From contig NZ_JAJFNK010000035.1 in NCBI RefSeq assembly GCF_021739485.1, positions 1-53,717 of the forward strand: a stretch of DNA of 53,717 nt. The letters are read 5' to 3'. The translations under genes were made by a program, and so were the position numbers. Below the pieces are notes generated by a model. The model did not search any database and was not told where the DNA came from. It saw only the letters and a program-made list of their open reading frames with translations. Shown here one piece after another: positions 51,059-53,717 of the stretch. The stretch's first letter is position 1; each line of letters begins with the position of its first letter. Source of the DNA: Alicyclobacillus tolerans (GTDB lineage: Bacteria; Bacillota; Bacilli; Alicyclobacillales; Alicyclobacillaceae).

Positions 51059-52237
51059 TTGGAGATCTTACGCAGAAACATTCGCGATTTGGATATTTCT
51101 ATATGGGTGATTTTGTTGCTGCTGGCGGTCTACGGGTGCGTGGCCATCGCGGTCACCACGCACAACAACCCGGACCCCAACATTCCTACCCACATCATGA
51201 CCAAACAGATTATCTGGGAGTGTGCCGGCATCGCGATCATGCTGGCAGCAACGGTTTTCGACTACCGGACTCTGCGCCCCATCCGGTGGTGGATCTATGG
51301 GGCTGCGATGCTGTTTCTCGTCGGGGTGTTTGGGTTCCCCGCCGTGCAAGGAGCTCACTCCTGGATTTCGTTGAAGGTGGTCAGCTTTCAACCGTCTGAA
51401 TTTGCCAAAGTCGCGCTCATCGTCAGCCTGGCTGGTTTCATGGCCGACGTCGACGAAAGCGAGAACCCGGATTACCGCCTGCGCAAGATGTGGCCGATTG
51501 CAGTCATGTTTGTTCCTATGTTTGCGTTGACCTACAAGGAGCCCGCACTGGGTCAGGCACTCGTCATGATCGCGATTGTGATCACGATGTACACCGTCTT
51601 TGCCAGACGTTCGCATTTCGCCTGGATTGTGGCGGCCCTAGCCGTTGGAGTGACGGGAATCAGCGTGGCCGCCGTGATGTTTTCCAATCAGACGACACAG
51701 TTTATCAACGACGTGATCGTCAAACACCACCTGCTTAAAGCCTACCAAGTCAATCGAATTATCGTGTGGCTCAACCCCAATTACAGCCTTAACCACTACG
51801 GCTACAACATCCACATGGCCCAAGTGGCCATCGGCAGCGGCCAACTGTTTGGCGAAGGGCTTTTTCACGGACACCTCACAGGCAACGGATGGGTGCCGAA
51901 CCAGTGGACCGACTACATCTTTACGGCGATTGGCGAAGAATTCGGATTTATTGGCAGCGCGGTACTGGTGTTTTTGTTTCTGGTGCTCATTTACCGGATG
52001 ATCGAAATTGCGAGGACCAGTACCGACTCGTTCGGAGCATACTTGGTCATCGGAACTGTGGGGATGATGGCGTTTCAGGTCTTCGAAAACATCGGCATGG
52101 ATATGTACCTGAGTCCGTCGACGGGCATTACGCTGCCGTTTATCAGCTACGGCGGGACTTCTTTGGTGATCGACTACCTCGCGATGGGCATCATTTTGAG
52201 TGTAGGGCTGCGCCGTCGCACATTCCGGTTTAAATAA
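51059..52237 (+). CDS. SEDS family peptidoglycan glycosyltransferase (RodA/FtsW/SpoVE)
   Basis: The 392-residue polytopic protein has ten predicted membrane helices and the SEDS motifs GAHSWISLKVVSFQPSEFAK, LTYKEPALGQALVM (D-to-E at the usual PDLG position), and the C-terminal TGITLPFISYGGTSLV. With a class B PBP it polymerises glycan strands for elongation, division or spore cortex. TTG 51059 is preceded by GAGGAG at eight bases. The long loop with GEGLFHGHLTGNGWVPNQWTD is typical of RodA. No mre, fts or pbp gene is adjacent, so the subfamily is left open. Confidence 0.9.
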   Translation: MEILRRNIRDLDISIWVILLLLAVYGCVAIAVTTHNNPDPNIPTHIMTKQIIWECAGIAIMLAATVFDYRTLRPIRWWIYGAAMLFLVGVFGFPAVQGAHSWISLKVVSFQPSEFAKVALIVSLAGFMADVDESENPDYRLRKMWPIAVMFVPMFALTYKEPALGQALVMIAIVITMYTVFARRSHFAWIVAALAVGVTGISVAAVMFSNQTTQFINDVIVKHHLLKAYQVNRIIVWLNPNYSLNHYGYNIHMAQVAIGSGQLFGEGLFHGHLTGNGWVPNQWTDYIFTAIGEEFGFIGSAVLVFLFLVLIYRMIEIARTSTDSFGAYLVIGTVGMMAFQVFENIGMDMYLSPSTGITLPFISYGGTSLVIDYLAMGIILSVGLRRRTFRFK

Positions 52238-52240
52238 AGG

Positions 52241-52265
52241 CCCGGCCCCATTCGTGGGGACCGGG
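52241..52265. terminator. Terminator hairpin between convergent rodA-like and S53 genes
   Basis: CCCGGCCCCA and TGGGGACCGGG pair with one bulged A around TTCG. On the minus strand CCTTTATTTAAA follows, so it best serves the S53 protease gene; on the plus strand there is no U-run. Confidence 0.5.
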
Positions 52266-52331
52266 ACATCCGCGTCACAAATTTCCTCTTACTGCGTGGT
52301 GCTGATAGCCCTTGTCAGAAATTCGATGGAT

Positions 52332-53516
52332 TTATCTTCCTGAGCGCGGCTTTAGGTATTGAAAACCTCTGCCGCCTCCCCCTTGCTCCACCAACCTTGG
52401 CAAAAGCGTATTGGCAATGGGAGTGCCAAGCCCTGTCACCACATCGTACGAATTGTTCCCCGTCGTGCCGGATATCTCATGAAAAAAGGGTGAAAAAGAA
52501 GAATGGCCCATGTCCCTGTACAGAGCACTCAGCAGCCTTATACTGTCGTACGGGGAGGTCAAACCGCTGTCGGCATCGGCGACAAGACCGGCCCATGAAG
52601 GCGCACCGAGACTTGTCCCTCCAACTTCAAGCCAGCCTGTGTAACTCCCAATGGGTGTCGAGTCGTATACGGCGACACCCGTGGTGGGGTCCCCATCCCA
52701 AGCCACGTCAGGCACCCCACGGTTCTGTCCTACAACTGAACTGACGGCGTCTTGGAAATCCGGACGAGAGACGACGGAACTGACTCCTCCACCTGAACCG
52801 GGCCAAGCGGTTTCACTCTGATACTTCCCATCTGCAGTGAGGTTTAGTGTGGTACCGCCAACGCCAAGAACATACGGAGACACTGCCGGCCACCGTACTC
52901 CCGATCCATTGTCACCGGATGAGGCAACGTACACGATTCCTGGGTGGTTGAAATACGAATCGTAACTGGACTCTCCTGAAAACTCAGGACCTCCCCAACT
53001 CATGGAAACCACATCGACTCCCCTTGAACTGGCAAAGTTTACGGCCGACAGCAAGTCATTGGTAGACTGTGCCACCACCAAAAGGATCTTGGCGTCGGGT
53101 GCAATGGCATGAACCCACTCCGCGTCCATAGAAGTCTCCAACGCCCATCCTGAATCGGCCGCCATGGGTTTTCCCGTCGGATAAGCAATTTCTAACCGTG
53201 CTTTTGGCAAGTTGAACTGTCTGTCAAAGGTCGCAAGGTCTTGCCGGATCGTGGGACTTCCGTAAGCCTCAATAATCGCAACTGTGGTTCCGCTCCCCGT
53301 GGCGGATAGCTTAGCCAAGCCGTATGCAGACCTAATCTGGCTTGGAGTGTAACCCTGTTGATACGCGGATGTCGCCCCGTTTTGAAGGTGAATCGGAAAA
53401 TGTTCTAACTGGGGTTCGTGCGCGAATCCCCTGGATGCTGGCGTATAGCCCACCAGAAAAGTCAGGACTCCAAGCGCAGAGAAACCGAGGCTGACGTTTC
53501 GCAATGTCCCGTTCAT
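52332..53516 (-). CDS. S53 family (sedolisin/kumamolisin-like) serine-carboxyl peptidase lacking the usual propeptide
   Basis: The 394-residue secreted acid protease has an N-terminal hydrophobic signal (SLGFSALGVLTFLVGYTP) and the S53 catalytic set Glu127 and Asp131 (WALETSMDAEW), Asp202 (SSGDNGSG) and Ser302 (GGTSLGAPSWAG). The C-terminal SYDVVTGLGTPIAN is the calcium-binding site region. Full sedolisins carry a propeptide of around 180 residues; here only about 50 residues separate the signal from YTPSQIRSAYGL, so maturation must differ. Acid-optimal S53 enzymes are typical of acidophiles such as Alicyclobacillus. Confidence 0.92.
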   Translation of the reverse strand: MNGTLRNVSLGFSALGVLTFLVGYTPASRGFAHEPQLEHFPIHLQNGATSAYQQGYTPSQIRSAYGLAKLSATGSGTTVAIIEAYGSPTIRQDLATFDRQFNLPKARLEIAYPTGKPMAADSGWALETSMDAEWVHAIAPDAKILLVVAQSTNDLLSAVNFASSRGVDVVSMSWGGPEFSGESSYDSYFNHPGIVYVASSGDNGSGVRWPAVSPYVLGVGGTTLNLTADGKYQSETAWPGSGGGVSSVVSRPDFQDAVSSVVGQNRGVPDVAWDGDPTTGVAVYDSTPIGSYTGWLEVGGTSLGAPSWAGLVADADSGLTSPYDSIRLLSALYRDMGHSSFSPFFHEISGTTGNNSYDVVTGLGTPIANTLLPRLVEQGGGGRGFQYLKPRSGR

Positions 53517-53675
53517 ACAAAACCTCCATCAATCAATTTTAGGTAGGAGAAAGGCGTTTCCGAAGGTGTATTCCAGGCCTGTTGGTTCATCACCCGACCG
53601 CAACGGTGTCGCTTCACCGCACTACTAGGATAAAAAATTTCATGGCTATTCCGTTAGCTCAGCTTCCTAGGTATG

Positions 53676-53696
53676 GGAACATATGTTTGGTATAAT
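53676..53696 (+). promoter_or_regulatory. LexA-box-like operator over an extended -10 promoter
   Basis: GGAACATATGTTTG (53676-53689) matches the Gram-positive LexA/DinR consensus CGAAC-N4-GTTCG except near the outer positions, and contains the perfect palindrome AACATATGTT. TATAAT (53691-53696) preceded by TTGG follows directly. A SOS-controlled gene probably begins just beyond the right edge. Confidence 0.55.
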
Positions 53697-53717
53697 GGAT
53701 ATATATCCCTGGAAGCG

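Overview
The window looks like chromosome from a Gram-positive, low-to-moderate GC Bacillota, most likely an acid-tolerant Bacilli lineage such as Alicyclobacillaceae. The grounds are the clear AGGAGG-type ribosome binding sites, frequent GTG/TTG starts, a SinI-domain peptide, split glycine decarboxylase (GcvPA/GcvPB) and L-serine dehydratase (SdaAA/SdaAB), NlpC/P60 hydrolases behind c-di-AMP riboswitches, and a sedolisin-type (S53, kumamolisin-like) protease. The taxonomic call is inference. I saw no rRNA, tRNA, insertion sequence, prophage or CRISPR array.

Layout. 1-6150: a SinI-like peptide, then exopolysaccharide precursor genes (galU, manC), a zinc-less MDR oxidoreductase and a CapC/YwqE-type tyrosine phosphatase. 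6740-12024: NAD biosynthesis operon nadC-nadB-nadA plus a cysteine desulfurase, ending in a short glutaredoxin-like gene. 12073-20700: a second glutaredoxin-like gene coupled to gtrA, a LysM-NlpC/P60 hydrolase, a hemerythrin, and a lipid-linked sugar module (SMR-type flippase, two GT2 enzymes, a GT39-like membrane transferase) around a chemoreceptor. 20918-24942: nagA, a Gfo/Idh/MocA dehydrogenase and an iron alcohol dehydrogenase. 25131-39882: pyruvate carboxylase and an acyl-CoA catabolic cluster (HMG-CoA lyase, acyl-CoA dehydrogenase, two CaiB-type CoA-transferases, methylglutaconyl-CoA hydratase-like enzyme, two-subunit class I fumarase, GntR regulator, ADP-forming acyl-CoA synthetase, dienoyl-CoA-reductase-like SDR). 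40119-45095: gcvPA-gcvPB-sdaAA-sdaAB behind a tandem glycine riboswitch. 45238-53516: cell-envelope and secreted proteins (two NlpC/P60, a YkuD L,D-transpeptidase lipoprotein, a SEDS protein, an S53 protease). The right edge carries a LexA-box-like promoter for a gene outside the window.

Main discovery candidate. Two convergent, adjacent thioredoxin-fold genes (11776-12024 + and 12073-12378 -) each have a single in-frame TGA exactly where the first cysteine of the CxxC active site should be (U-P-R-C and U-G-K-C, both at residue 14). In both, the frame continues into a full glutaredoxin-like domain, and each TGA is followed by an 8-bp hairpin with a 3-nt loop starting with G, 24 and 33 nt downstream, as expected of bacterial SECIS elements. 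Together they are best read as a pair of selenocysteine-containing glutaredoxin-like proteins, which ordinary gene calling would miss or truncate. Other points of interest are a palindrome (GGATACnGTATCC) shared by the GntR regulator and the distal CoA-transferase gene, two c-di-AMP riboswitches, a glycine riboswitch driving both glycine cleavage and serine deamination, and many short tandem repeats at gene boundaries, two of which add pentapeptide-repeat extensions to protein N-termini.
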